A stretch of 64,000 nt of DNA from Kuschelorhynchus macadamiae (taxonomy: Eukaryota > Arthropoda > Insecta > Coleoptera > Curculionidae): the NCBI GenBank assembly GCA_030620095.1, contig JAUTXW010000139.1:884501-948500 (forward strand), given 5' to 3'. The translations under genes and the position numbers were made by a program. The notes under the pieces are model-generated. The model had not been told where the DNA came from. It saw nothing but the letters and a program-made list of their open reading frames with translations, and did no database searches. Shown piece after piece: positions 23,780-35,790 of the stretch (within the stretch, counting starts at the first letter, position 1; every line of letters begins with the position of its first letter).

Positions 23780-23858
23780 TCAATGTCACTTTATGTTTTT
23801 AATGTCACGTTAATTCTTGCTTATTAAAGCCTATTTTCCAAAGGTTGTTATTATTACA
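23732..23858 (+). repeat. 3' LTR, 127 bp
   Basis: TGTATACC to TTATTACA, followed by CTGGT. It differs from the 5' LTR by about four substitutions and lacks the 8 bp duplication. Confidence 0.93.
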
Positions 23859-24849
<991 letters not shown>

Positions 24850-25162
24850 TGAATGCGGCAAGCTACTCAGAACGTAGGAAATAGTCGTAAGAGTTGGAAT
24901 ATGTCTAGATTTTTTTGAACAGCTATCACATTCGCTATTTCTAAACGAATAATATGTCCAAAACTCAATGTATGAAAAATAAGCTATATTCAAAACCTTT
25001 TGCAATTACTCAAACAGAGGCCTTTCTTGGGCTAGAAATTGACATATTCTGACATTTATTTTAGCATATTTTAAAACAAAATCCATTTTTAACCTTAATT
25101 CTCCTTAAATAAATTTGATGATATTGCTTTAATATCCGCTCCAATAAAACCAAAAAAGTGTT

Positions 25163-25860
25163 CAGGTATGTATGTATGATGCTTTTGTTGTTGAACCTCA
25201 TCGACAGAAAAATCTCTCATATTTCTAGATCACCTTAATCATCATAATATTAAATTCAGAATGGAAATTAAATCTAATGGAGCGATTCCCTTCCTAAAAG
25301 TATTGCTTTAAAGGAAACAAGTGGTAAATTAGGACATTCTGTGTATAGAAAACCTACGCATTCAAGTAGATAATTAAATGAAAATTCTCACCACCATCCA
25401 ACACAAAAGGAATAGGTTATTAACTCACTAGGATTTAGAGCCATTTCGATTTCGGATCAAAATTCTCTAACATCGGGGACATCGAAAATGACCGAAGCAC
25501 TAAAAGATATAGTAATCAAACTCCACAAAAGGAGAATGATAAGGAGCCACCGTTAGGTAGTGTTTTTCCTTAGATTCATGGCACTAGAGATAAAATACGA
25601 TGATTACTTAGGCTGTCCAACATATGAACAATCTTCAATACACATAAGAAAATTGGAGAATGCTTGCGATTCCCAAAATATTTCGTACCTTTAAAAAACC
25701 TAAACCAATACCTTGCTCCTGTAGAGAAATAGGATGCTTAATATCCATTAGACTCAAGGAACATGTACGATGTATCAAAAATAAACAAATTATTCAATCT
25801 GCGATCTTAACTCAGGGTCACGGTTCGGAGAGTACAAGCCGTGTATAAAAGGCCGCCTAA
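25163..25860 (+). pseudogene. Penelope-like retroelement, RT end plus GIY-YIG piece (PLE 1)
   Basis: The plus strand carries the end of a PLE reverse transcriptase: an RYV word whose DD box is broken by a frameshift, then DAFVVEPHRQKNLSYFL, HNIKFRMEIKSNGAIPFLKVL, GKLGHSVYRKPTHSS and ENSHHHPTQK. This is the conserved 'YVDDTFV', 'M..E.NG.IPFLDVL', 'G.L.HSVYRKPTHT..YL...SHHHP.QK' order of the family. Further on, IPCSCREIGC followed by ISIRLKEHVRCIKNKQIIQSA is the Cys-rich start and the R..EH helix of the GIY-YIG endonuclease that normally follows the RT. The central YIG.T stretch is deleted. Multiple stops make it a dead, 5'-truncated copy. Just downstream (25912-25945) is CCTGAAGATGCC with a GAAGGTGAATCG partner, a decayed version of the terminal motif seen at 62.5-63.9 kb. 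Confidence 0.85.
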
Positions 25861-26104
25861 ATCTCTCCAAACTCATACAGTGTTCAGATCTTGTGCAGTA
25901 AAGGTCCCTGAAGATGCCTCGTTTAATCGAAGGTGAATCGTTGGATAGTAATTCCATTTTGACACGATCTAATCTCAAGAACCAAGATTTCTTAATATTT
26001 TTATTGTTTCGGAAAACTGGATTCGTCTTAGTAGACCTAAAGCCAAGGGCATATTACTTAGCCTATCGGGATCAAAAGATCTGAGAAATTTGAGTGTAAG
26101 TACT

Positions 26105-26132
26105 TACCTATATAAAGTACTTTATATAGGTA
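26105..26132. repeat. 28 bp perfect palindrome
   Basis: The sequence from TACCTATATAAAGT to its exact reverse complement has no loop. It lies about 15 bp outside the left arm of the large inverted-repeat element. Confidence 0.85.
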
Positions 26133-26147
26133 TATAGTAAAAAAGCG

Positions 26148-28131
26148 CCCAACTGCCGTAGGTTAGTGGTCAAGTTCATTTCGTCATTGCTTGTCAAAAG
26201 TGCAAAACAAATCAATTCAGTTGCATTTTAAGGTGTATGCTTAAAATTCTGGCAGTGGTTGGGGAAACATGTCACAATTCAGATTTTTGGGGCAGGGGCA
26301 GCATTCATCTGACAGACGCCCGTTGCGGCGCCTAAAAATCCGACGCAACCTCATTAGCTGCATGGATGAATTTGGGCTCAAATTAAAGGTGTTTTTCTGT
26401 AGATTACAAATATGTCGCAAAAATTCCGTCAGACTGTCAACTTAAAAGAACAGAGGGTGTTAGAAGGTCCAATGTATCTGTGTTGTTTTTGCTTCACTAA
26501 TACAATATTTGTTCTATTTCTTTAAAACTGATTTAATTGGGCATAAGAAACATAAACTGCTATTAAAACATTAACGGCAGATTTATAAGTTTAGAATGTT
26601 TAACGGAATGTCAAATTTGACAACGAGTTCCTAGATTTCTGTAAACAACTTGTCAAATCTGAAAGCTCGGTTAAATATTCTAAACAGCAATTAAGTTTTG
26701 TGCAATCGGGGGTTTTGACAATAATTCTAATATTACTTCGCTGATCGAAACGTCGCGAATATTTTAAATTACAGACGATGCAAATCCGACAATTGAATGT
26801 TATTCAATAAATGTAATGTTCATTAAACTTATTATTATTAAAAAATTATTCTTTGGAATAAAAAATCATATAAAATTTTAACAAACACAATAACAACAAA
26901 CTAAGACAGTTAACAAACATAAGAAGAGACATAAAAAACTAAACACATCAAGTATCGATTGTTAACTAAATTAAATAAACCTAACATCAATATAATACTA
27001 TAACGAAACATTGACAAATGAATAAATTCTACGATATTTTCGTATATTTCCTTCTTTTTGTTATCTCTCTTGCTTTGTTTGATTTGAAGTGTTAAAGGAC
27101 ATTAGAAAACAAGTATTATTTTGGTGTTGTAAATTTCTATTTGTATAAAAATCAGAATATTTTAGAATTAGGGATTTTGCGACAAAGAAAAACAATATAA
27201 GAAAAAAAAAGTAGAATTCTTAAAAACAGTATAAAATAAACCTCAGAAATATAAATAAATATAGGATAACATATATAACATAATAATATTAGGTAATATT
27301 TAAGGTATCATGAAATATATTTATACGGACCATCAAGAATCTGAATTACTGTCGATTCCGAATACACAAAACCCCTATGTAGAACCATACGTAGGTTTAT
27401 GTGAATAATAAAATAATGATTTTAATAAATGTTTTCAAAGTGAAGGGGGCTTTATAAGTTTATACCATTTTAAATTCTTTCCCCCTATTCCTGGATATGC
27501 CATTGGGCCTGCATGAAAGTAAAGCTCCTAAAGAAAAAACAAAGTTTCCGTCTATATAGGAAATGTATTTTTAGGATTTCATAAAAATAAAAATAATATA
27601 TACTTTATATTTGTTTTTGAAGTAAAATGCTTTAATGCTTTAATAGCAGTTTACTCTTTTATACCCAATTAAAGCACGTGGATATTTTTTTTCTGAAAAT
27701 AAAATGTATATTAACTATTATCAGTTAAAGAAATAGTACAAATATTGCCTGACAATAATATATACTTAGTGAAAAAAAAAAAAACAATACATTGACGTTG
27801 GACTTTCTAAAGCGTCTGCTCTTTTAAGTTGACCGTCTAACGGAATCCTCGAAATATGTCTATATTCTACAATAAAAGACCTTTAATTTGAGCCCCTAAT
27901 TCATCTATATACCTGATGATGAGGTAAGCTGCGTCGGATGTTTAGACGTCCCGACGGGCGTCTGTCAAACTAATGCGTAAAATAATTGGTGCCTGCCGCC
28001 ATATCATTGTGATATGTTTCCCCACCCACTTCCAGAATTTCAAGTATGTACCTTATGAGGTAACTAATTCGATTTTCTCGCACCTTTGAAAAGCGGTCAC
28101 TAGATGAAGTTGACCACTAAGCCCCGGCAGA
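26148..28131. mobile_element. Long-inverted-repeat element, about 2 kb, non-coding
   Basis: The left arm (about 26148-26575) and right arm (about 27625-28131) are diverged reverse complements. Matching landmarks in the same order include CTGCCGTAGGTTAGTGGTCA against CTGCCGGGGCTTAGTGGTCA, AAATTCTGG and GGTGGGGAAACAT, GACAGACGCCCGT, CATCCGACGCA-type words, GCTCAAATTAAAGGT, GTCAACTTAAAAGA and AAACTGCTATTAAA. The roughly 1 kb interior is AT-rich and has no recognisable coding frame. It may be a non-autonomous transposon with long terminal inverted repeats, or two older insertions in opposite orientation. The exact outer ends and the target duplication are not clear. Confidence 0.65.
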
Positions 28132-28394
28132 TGCAAATGCACATCTTTTGTACCTGAAGGGGTAAGTAACTTGCCCCTTGGCTTCAGGTCTATAAATAGC
28201 ACTCGGAAAAAATTTTTCAGTGTTCATTTTACTTTACTACATTTGGGACCCACTTCTAGATTTATAACCTGATGTACAGCAAAAATTTAAGGGATAGGAT
28301 TATTTCGGTAGGTATTTGCCTTAAATTTATTACTGGTTAATAATAAAAGAATTATCTATTTGAACTTTAATTTAATTTACATTAAATATAAATC

Positions 28395-29062
28395 AAAAAA
28401 ATTATTATACTACTCACCCGATTGACTTGAAAATTTCGGCAAAAATTACGGATCGTATGGGAATGACTTGGTAACATTTTCATAAAAATCCAATATTGCG
28501 CAACAAAATGAAGGCATAGTGATATGTTAAAAAAATTATTACTAAAAAACTAAATAACCAATTTACCTCAAATGATGTACAAAAATCAAATATTGAATTA
28601 GAATTAACTTGCAACATTTTGATACGAATCCAAGCTGGTAAAACAAAATGGAGGCCTAAAAAATTATTTAATACATTGGTTTCAATGTATTTTTTAAGAA
28701 TTTTAAATTTTTTTTTAAGAATTAAATAAGATACAGTGGTAAACTGATGCAACGAATTCAAGATGACGGAATAAAATGGCGGCCAAATAAACTGTTTAAA
28801 AGATGAACGTAAAAAAACTCTTTATTCAATAAATTTCAATTTTTGCACAAAAATTACATTTGATATAAGGATACAGTGGTAAAATTTTAGTACGAATTCA
28901 ACATGACGGAACAAAATGGCGGTATAATAAATATTTCAAAACAATCAGTGTAAAAAAATTACTTATTATGTTTATTTTAAATTATGTTCAAAATAGTGTA
29001 GTATAGGTAGTAACTGGTAAAGTATTGGTGGATGGCACCAAATAAAATTGTTTGAAAAGACA

Positions 29063-29109
<47 letters not shown>

Positions 29110-29205
29110 ATTAAATGGCTATGTGCGTAATTAAATTTAGTCACACTTTACCAATCCTAATAAAAGTAAGATTTGGAGGGAAGTTCTGGGTAAAAGAAAT
29201 TTTTC
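28395..29205 (+). repeat. GATGGCGG dispersed repeat, copy D
   Basis: About five subunits with 'CCAATATTGCGCAACAAAATG', 'CCAAGCTGGTAAAACAAAATG', 'CAAGATGACGGAATAAAATG' and 'CAACATGACGGAACAAAATG' lines, interrupted near the end by a 41 bp (TA)n tract (29066-29106) and closed by the family tail (ATGGCTATGTGCG to CTGGGTAAAAG). Confidence 0.7.
29066..29106. repeat. (TA)n microsatellite
   Basis: About 41 bp of TA repeats inside dispersed repeat copy D. Confidence 0.95.
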
Positions 29206-29206
29206 G

Positions 29207-32200
29207 ATTTTTTACGGCATGTACATGTTAACAATACCTGTTCTCCTAAGACAGAATTTCAACTGCTAATCTCCTAAAGCGATAATTCTTTTTCAGAAAG
29301 TTGCGTAAGTTAGACTTTGTATTCTTAAAATATTAAACTAGTCTTTCTTTCCCTAGCACCTACTTTATACTAACTATCATGAGTCTTTTCAATAAAATTA
29401 TACTATTATACTCATAGGCGTTTGTGTTTTTGAAGTTATATTTTTTCCTGCACCCATCGGAGACAGAAACCTGTTGACTCATAACCTTTCTTTGGCACTA
29501 CTAGATAGAAAAAAGTACTTGAACTTTTATCCCGGAGTTTTTAAACTTATAAGCACTTCATGCGTGCTTTATAAATTCCACATATCGTGATCTTTACAGA
29601 TCTGCATTTTTTTGCTAATCCATCTACACTTTCCTCAGCGCTGTTTTGTTTTCTTTTATTTGAAATGTGAGCAATTAAACTAATTTTAAAATTAAGTCTA
29701 ATCAACAAGAAAGAATAAAGCATTAAAAACCACTCTTGTTAAAGAAAATGAACTAAAAATTAAAAAATAAGTTCTTGAAAAGAAGTATAAATTTAAAACA
29801 CTTTCAATTTTCCTATTTATTTAATTTATGTTTATTTCAATTTTTATCTAGGTTTACTCCGCGAAAATGTCGAATTTGACTTTTACAATAAAACTTCTAA
29901 ATAAAACTAAAAAGGGTAAAATAAAAATTTGTATAAAAAAATTCCGCACTTAAAATAAAAGCACTGAAAATTAAAAAAATCCATCTCGGCAATTTTACTT
30001 TGTAATTTCGAAGTCAAACTAATAAAAATAGTAAATAGACATTCTAACTAATGTATTAGGCTCTAATTACGTCTCAATTGGACGCCGGTTTCATAAAGTC
30101 AAATTTCCATGAGGGATTACTGGAATTAATCATATTATTTATAGGTATAATTTCAGTAGTATCTACCAAATACCATGGCACATAACAAAGCTAAAAACGT
30201 ATTTTGCCTAATTCATGTTAGGTAAACCTAAGTGTGCGGGATTACACATCAGGGAAAGCCCGAAAGTGTAGGTACTTTCAGACTTTGCTCGAAACGATTA
30301 GACGATGTGCGGCTTACCTAGAGAAACTTCAGTTTGACGGACTTTGCCGGTAACCTACATACCTAGTATTAGTACCAACTGTAAAAATATACAACAAACT
30401 ATTTCGAGACATTCTATAAACGATTTCTGAACATTTGTTGAAATCGTTATGATAATGCGATTTTAACATTTATAAGAAATAAAATATACATATTTCCATT
30501 AAAATGTCATGTAATACATTGTCTAGTCTTTTTAATAGATATTTTGTTAAGTTATCAATAGGTATTAGCACTTAAATCATAAATTCCTGAAACAAAATGT
30601 TATAATAGATTTCCATGATAACAATTGATATAAAATTACTAAAAACAACTCCTTTTAAAATTTATTATCGTTCTATAGGCTATATTTCAAGATGGTATAC
30701 TGTGAGAATGTCACGGAAGCCAATATTTTTCTTAGTCTTTAATTAACGACATCAAAAAGCTATAAAAACGAAATCAGATAAATTTTATTAGAAAAAAATC
30801 GGATCCTCATTCTCACGGTCAATCGGTCAGATAGAATTATTATAGAAGATTTCTCTGAATGTTGTAATTTTAGCCAAACATGTCTATAAATTGTGCACGT
30901 GTTTCGAAACTACTTGTTATTTTTTATCGAGATTGTTTAATATCCGAAGGTAACAGCAACAATTAGTCGATAGAGGAACGCAATCATTATAGATTGCTAT
31001 TATATTTATAGTTATTTGTTTCTAATTACGTCGTTATATAGCATTTAACTTATTGCTAAAAACATCATCTATAGATATCTTTTCGCCTTATCGCTTATAA
31101 GCTTTTAATAAAATATGAATTGCCAATAGTACAATACAGACCCAAGATCAATAAACAATAAGGAAAAAAACAAAATATCAAGAGTTAACAGTGAATATTG
31201 GAGCTGCGTTAGTTACGCCTTGACTTTCTTAAGTTTTTTTGCTAGTGGCAGCCATCTTTAGCACCGTTTTTGTTTACTAGTATCGATTCATCTCCTAAGT
31301 TTGGTTTGCCTGTATGCAAATTTGTTTTTAGTTCTGATGTTATATAAACTGTTCATCACAGTTGACGATTTTGATATCGATAAATCTTTTCATTCTCTGT
31401 AGTTATTTACAATGTGACAGTACTTTTTATTACCATTTGCATTGCATTGAGGAGACTCAAGTTATTAGTAAAAATATCTACGAAGTTCTTTCTACCCATA
31501 ATAATAAAGTCGATTCCGGGTCTCTGTCACAACCCGAAAATATGTAAAACAATTAACACTAATTTTACAGTTCTATCAGAGTAAGTGCGTATTTCCAACA
31601 TAACAAAAAAAAACCGCTCAAGGGAAGCTTTGTGTATCCCTTTTTCCTATTGACACTTAGTATTTTACTTTTAACCTAAGTTAACCCTAAAAGACCCAAG
31701 TTATTCCGTGAAAGGTAATTTAATTAGAAAAACCAAAGATATATGATAGATTGCTTACCTAGATAAGCAGGAATTTTTCTCAAAACAGTGTTCTTGGAAT
31801 TTCCAAAAGCTAAACACCAGTCGAGTTATACGTTTCTTAAAGTAGATACTTTGCAGGTTACTAGTAATTGTTGATCTGTTATAGCAATAGCTCTGTTACC
31901 AGCAGTTGACACTTCCATATATATTTCGGCACGCGTTTCTTGAAATTTAATGTAAATATTTTCAGCAAACCCCAGCAACTCCAACAAGCAAGCAAACTCA
32001 ATTTATATGAAATATCAATTATTTTAATTTAAAATGGAGCAAATTTTAATTTTAAAATATTAGACGACTCACGTTAAGATATGATTTTAGGTATACTTTT
32101 TATTCTTATTATGACCCAGTATTAAAATTAATTAATTTAATTTGTTGATTTTTATACATGCAATACGTGAGCCGTACCCACGAAAAATATTTGCATAAAA

Positions 32201-32310
32201 TATCGCCTTCGATCTAGGGTGATGGGTACTTGGGGGCCGCCGCGCCGAAGCGACAAGAACATGTACTAATTTACTAATTATAAATATTTACTATTTACTT
32301 CAAACATATG
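29207..32310. other. AT-rich spacer, no gene recognised
   Basis: A less AT-rich patch at about 30220-30370 includes paired words resembling GTGTGCGGGATTAC and GATGTGCGGCTTAC. GGGGGCCGCCGCGCC stands out near 32233. The 61-codon frame at 31362 looks like chance. Confidence 0.45.
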
Positions 32311-32490
32311 ATACTATGGTATATTTAAAACCCATGTGCATATTAGGAAAACAAAACCACTAGTGGTCCCGTGAACATTACAACAGAACATGCCATTTGA
32401 GGGCCGCCATGACATGTTCTATTGTAATGTTCACGGGATCACGGATGATTTTGTTTTTTAAATATACATCCTGGTTTTGAATATACTATA
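32311..32490. mobile_element. Foldback/MITE-like inverted repeat, 180 bp
   Basis: Arms of about 86 bp (32311-32396) and 82 bp (32409-32490) are near-complementary around a 12-base loop (TTGAGGGCCGCC). Matching words include GTGAACATTACAA against TTGTAATGTTCAC and AGAACATG against CATGTTCT. There is no coding capacity. It is probably a small non-autonomous element. No clear target duplication was found. Confidence 0.8.
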
Positions 32491-34669
32491 AAGCCAATAG
32501 TTGGCCAAAAGTGTAGTGCATATTTCGTTGGACATAATTTCTTCACGTATCTGTTTTAGTTTTTGAAATATTACGAGGTTATGAGTTTAGGCTTAAACAT
32601 TTTTGTTTTTTGGACGACATGAAAGAGAAAATTGTTGGGTCTTAAGGCCACTACGATTTTACAAATAAATTCTCAGCATACAGAGCACCACCGTGTTTTA
32701 TATCACAAAGTCAAACAATTTTAGCACTAGAGTGCCCATGGAACGTTATACTCTCCTGTAAATCTTTATTTAGTGATTGTTTTCCGTACTGATGGTCAAT
32801 GCAATCATTACAGCAGAACTTATAAATGAATGTCTTGGTATTTAGCGATGACATTTGTTATCTATTTTATCCGAGGTTCGAAGAAAAAGTACGACTTTTA
32901 AATAAAAAACAGATGTTATTAGCTGCAATTGTGATAGCACACAATCTCGCAAGAAGCACTAAATATTCGCCTATGGTAAATTGTTTTTTCTTTTCCTCAT
33001 GCTTTATTTCATAAAAGACAATAAAAAATATCATTGCATAAGTTCTCTCGTAAAGTGACTGTGTATGTTTATGGTATACCGGCATTTGACTATGGACTTA
33101 CTAGAATCGTCGTTACTATAGGCAAATGTTAAAAAAAAAGTTTTGTCAACGCAAGGCTTTCTTCTCCAAGGCCATTATGTATAAAAAATGTAATATGTAC
33201 CTAGACGTACTGGCGTTTTCTATACTGATATTTTATCTCCAAGCATATGAATTATATATTTTCAAACCGTATCTAAGTATATACTGCTAAGTTGTAATAT
33301 TGCAAACAAAAACCCTTGCGACTAGTATTGGCACTTGGTACACTATCATGTGGGTCTCTTGTTTCGCAATCTAACCAATGCCTTTCTTGCTCAAAGAAAA
33401 TGTTTTCACTGATCAGTATTAAAACTAAATAATTATTGACACAAAAAATATTAGCTTTTCTGCAAAGCTATAAAACAAAAAAGAATAAAGTGGAATGCTA
33501 GCAGCAAACTCAAAATACATAGTAATTATTAAACAAGAACTGAACATACAAATTTGTATAAAACTATGATTTCTCTTTAAGAAATGCTAATTCAACAAGC
33601 TTAGCAAGGATGATAGGATATAATAAAACATAAAATGATGATTTTTTTTGTAAACTTACGCAAACTTTAACAAAATTCTCATATTGTTTACCATTTTAAA
33701 AAAGACGTCAGTAATTTGACTTCGACCTTAGCATATAAATATTCTAAGTAAGTGTACCAGAACACTTAGTGCTACTTCGCTATTTGAAACCACACTGTGG
33801 AAAAGCAGATATTAGAAGTTCTTCGTCGAACTCAAAGACTAACCGACAAGCAACTCTCCAAAGAATTGTTAAAAGCTTACATAGCATAATTACAGGAGTC
33901 TAAATAGGTTTCTGAGGAGGAAAGTTCTGAATGGGTGGTTGGTTTTGAGTCAGTGGTGAACAATAAAGCAGATGGATATGTCATGGAAAAAATCCATGGA
34001 CAGCAATAATTGCGTAGTTTAACCAGCAAAAACATTTTCCTAGAAAAAAATTTTGTTTTATAGAAAATCAAAAAGATTCTCCAAATATTGTAATAATTTG
34101 AATTACACAGTCCATCTGTAGGGAGCTATAATTTTTTTAGGGGTCCTATCTGAATGGCCTAACTTTATTTTTTATTATAAAAATTGTACGACTCTTTCAA
34201 ATGAAGAGAATCAATATAGTATTTAAGGATATTTAAAAAGCGATGCAAAAAATAGTGCAGTGTTTCTTAATGTTGCCGGATAAGGTTGCAGAATCTTTTA
34301 TTAGTAAAAGAGCTTTTAGATATATTGCTTATTTCCTCACACATTTAAAGTCTTCAGCAGAATGAATTTTGGTAGTTTGATGTAATCCCGAAAATAGTAT
34401 ACCTATTTTGTTTTAAAACTAAATTTTAAAAAACAAATATAAATCTTTTGGAAAAGGAAAAAGCCCGATTGAGAAAAGCTAAAAATAGTTATGTAAATAG
34501 TATTAGTTAGGATATTTAGCTCATTTTATGATACTGCAGGAAGTTTGAAAGTCAGATCAAGTAGGATGCTAACATTGGAGGTAGCATAGATATAAAATGG
34601 GAACAATAGTTAAAATATTTCCAAATTTAAAATTTCAAAAGAGAAGTATAATGCAACTTCATTTATTGT
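32491..34669. other. AT-rich spacer, no gene recognised
   Basis: A stretch around 33800-33890 on the plus strand reads RLTDKQLSKELLKAY-like sequence and may be gag remains of the BEL/Pao fragment that follows. This is too weak to call. Confidence 0.35.
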
Positions 34670-35790
34670 GTGATGGTTCAAAAAATTCCTACACTCTTGT
34701 GGAAGTATAGGCATTTTTTGAACCATCAGTACTGGCAAAAACGTCATGAAATAAGAGTGTCTTTTTTAACGTCGGACACTCATGTTGCTCCTTTAAAGCC
34801 CATATCCATTCTCAGAGTAAGTATCTTAATGGACAATCCTTTTTATTCCAATACAAAGAATTCTAGCCTAAAGACAAACTTACATGAACTTGAAGATATT
34901 GAAGAAAAAGTACGTGAACAAATGAGCCAATTGATTATAGCAAATCCAGGAAAGATTTTCGAAATAGTGCAAAACTACTCAGGGTACAGCTTAGTTCTTA
35001 TGATATGTCAAAAATTGTAGAAATAAAATAAAAAGCAAATCAGAATTTAATTTTTCAGATATAAAGGAAGTAGGAAAGTTACTACTAAAGAAAATGCAGT
35101 TAGAATGTTTTCCTAGTTCTACTGGAAACAACTACAATTAAATAAACCATTGGATTAAAAAATTCCACTCTATAAACTAGATTGAATATTGGTAGAAAGT
35201 TTCATACGACTTGGGGAAGACGTGACAATTCTCTAATTTTAAGTGACTACACAAAAAAACCTATAACTTTAGTCTCAAAATACAGAATTACCAAATTAAT
35301 ATTACAAAGCTACCATGAAGAAGTAAGTCACTACAGGCAAGAAATCGGTGTAAATAAACTAAAGGAGAAATTTTGATTTTCTTAGTCAGGGAAGCAGTGA
35401 GAATCTGTTGGGCTCAATGTCATATTTGTAGAAATATAAAATCTGTACCAAAATATACCTATCAAGGGCCAGTTATCTCTTTGCCGCATAACACTAAAGT
35501 TACGCCATTTATAAGATTATACGTACACTAGTTTGGACTATTGGAAGTGAGTGTAAAACGATGCTATGAATAACGGCATGAAGTTATGTTTACGTGCATG
35601 GTTACACGTGCAATCCATTTAGAAATTATTTTACCACGATTTAAGTTAGTTTACCAGCAGACAAGGTTACCCAGAAAAACTTTATAGAGACAACGGACAC
35701 AACTTTTAGCAGAAAAGCAGAAATTTTGAAAACCAAATACCCCTAAGAAACGTTCTAAGTAGAGGCAGTCATGGGCACCCGGAGGCGGAG
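34670..35790 (+). pseudogene. BEL/Pao retrotransposon integrase remnant
   Basis: From about 35190 the plus strand shows LVESFIRLG, KKPITLVSKYRITKLIL with QSYHEEVSHY, and IGVNKLKEKF, the BEL/Pao integrase N-terminal zinc-binding region ('HPIILPK.H..TKLLI...H....H.G...TL..LR..FW'). After a frame change come CWAQCHICRNIKSVP and KVTPFIRLYVH. Then come FGLLEVSVKRCYE, RHEVMFTCMVTRAIHLEI and LYRDNGHNF, which match 'DYFGP.EV..GRR..KR.G.LFTCL..RAVHLE' and 'SDNGTNF'. The first catalytic Asp region is damaged (His where 'DYFGP' starts), the second Asp is present, and the Glu region is lost. The 116-codon frame at 34670-35020 lies where the upstream pol linker would be, but I do not recognise it. No LTRs were found. 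Confidence 0.75.

Larger units (their letters stand above)
20123..23858 (+). mobile_element. Ty3/Gypsy LTR retrotransposon, full length, disabled
   Basis: A complete 3.74 kb insertion is flanked by the 5 bp duplication CTGGT (20118-20122 and 23859-23863). Short LTRs (135 and 127 bp) enclose gag, protease, reverse transcriptase, RNase H and integrase in Gypsy order. The gag opening (MDKLLRPERF, W.HW..TFENF) and the Cys-X2-Cys-X5-His-X4-Cys finger match the CsRn1/Kabuki type of insect Ty3/Gypsy elements as I remember it. There is no env. The Pol frame runs into the 3' LTR. The body is damaged throughout: internal deletions in gag, loss of the protease triad, at least four stops and several frameshifts in pol. 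The LTRs differ by only about four substitutions and one 8 bp tandem duplication, so insertion is not ancient. No conventional tRNA primer site (TGG...) follows the 5' LTR. Confidence 0.95.

Noticed and set aside
20123..23858. Endogenous retrovirus with env
   Set aside because: No reading frame follows integrase; Pol runs straight into the 3' LTR, so it is an LTR retrotransposon without env.
26148..28131. CRISPR array or bacterial-type repeat system
   Set aside because: Repeats are two long inverted arms, not short direct repeats with spacers, and the DNA is clearly eukaryotic.
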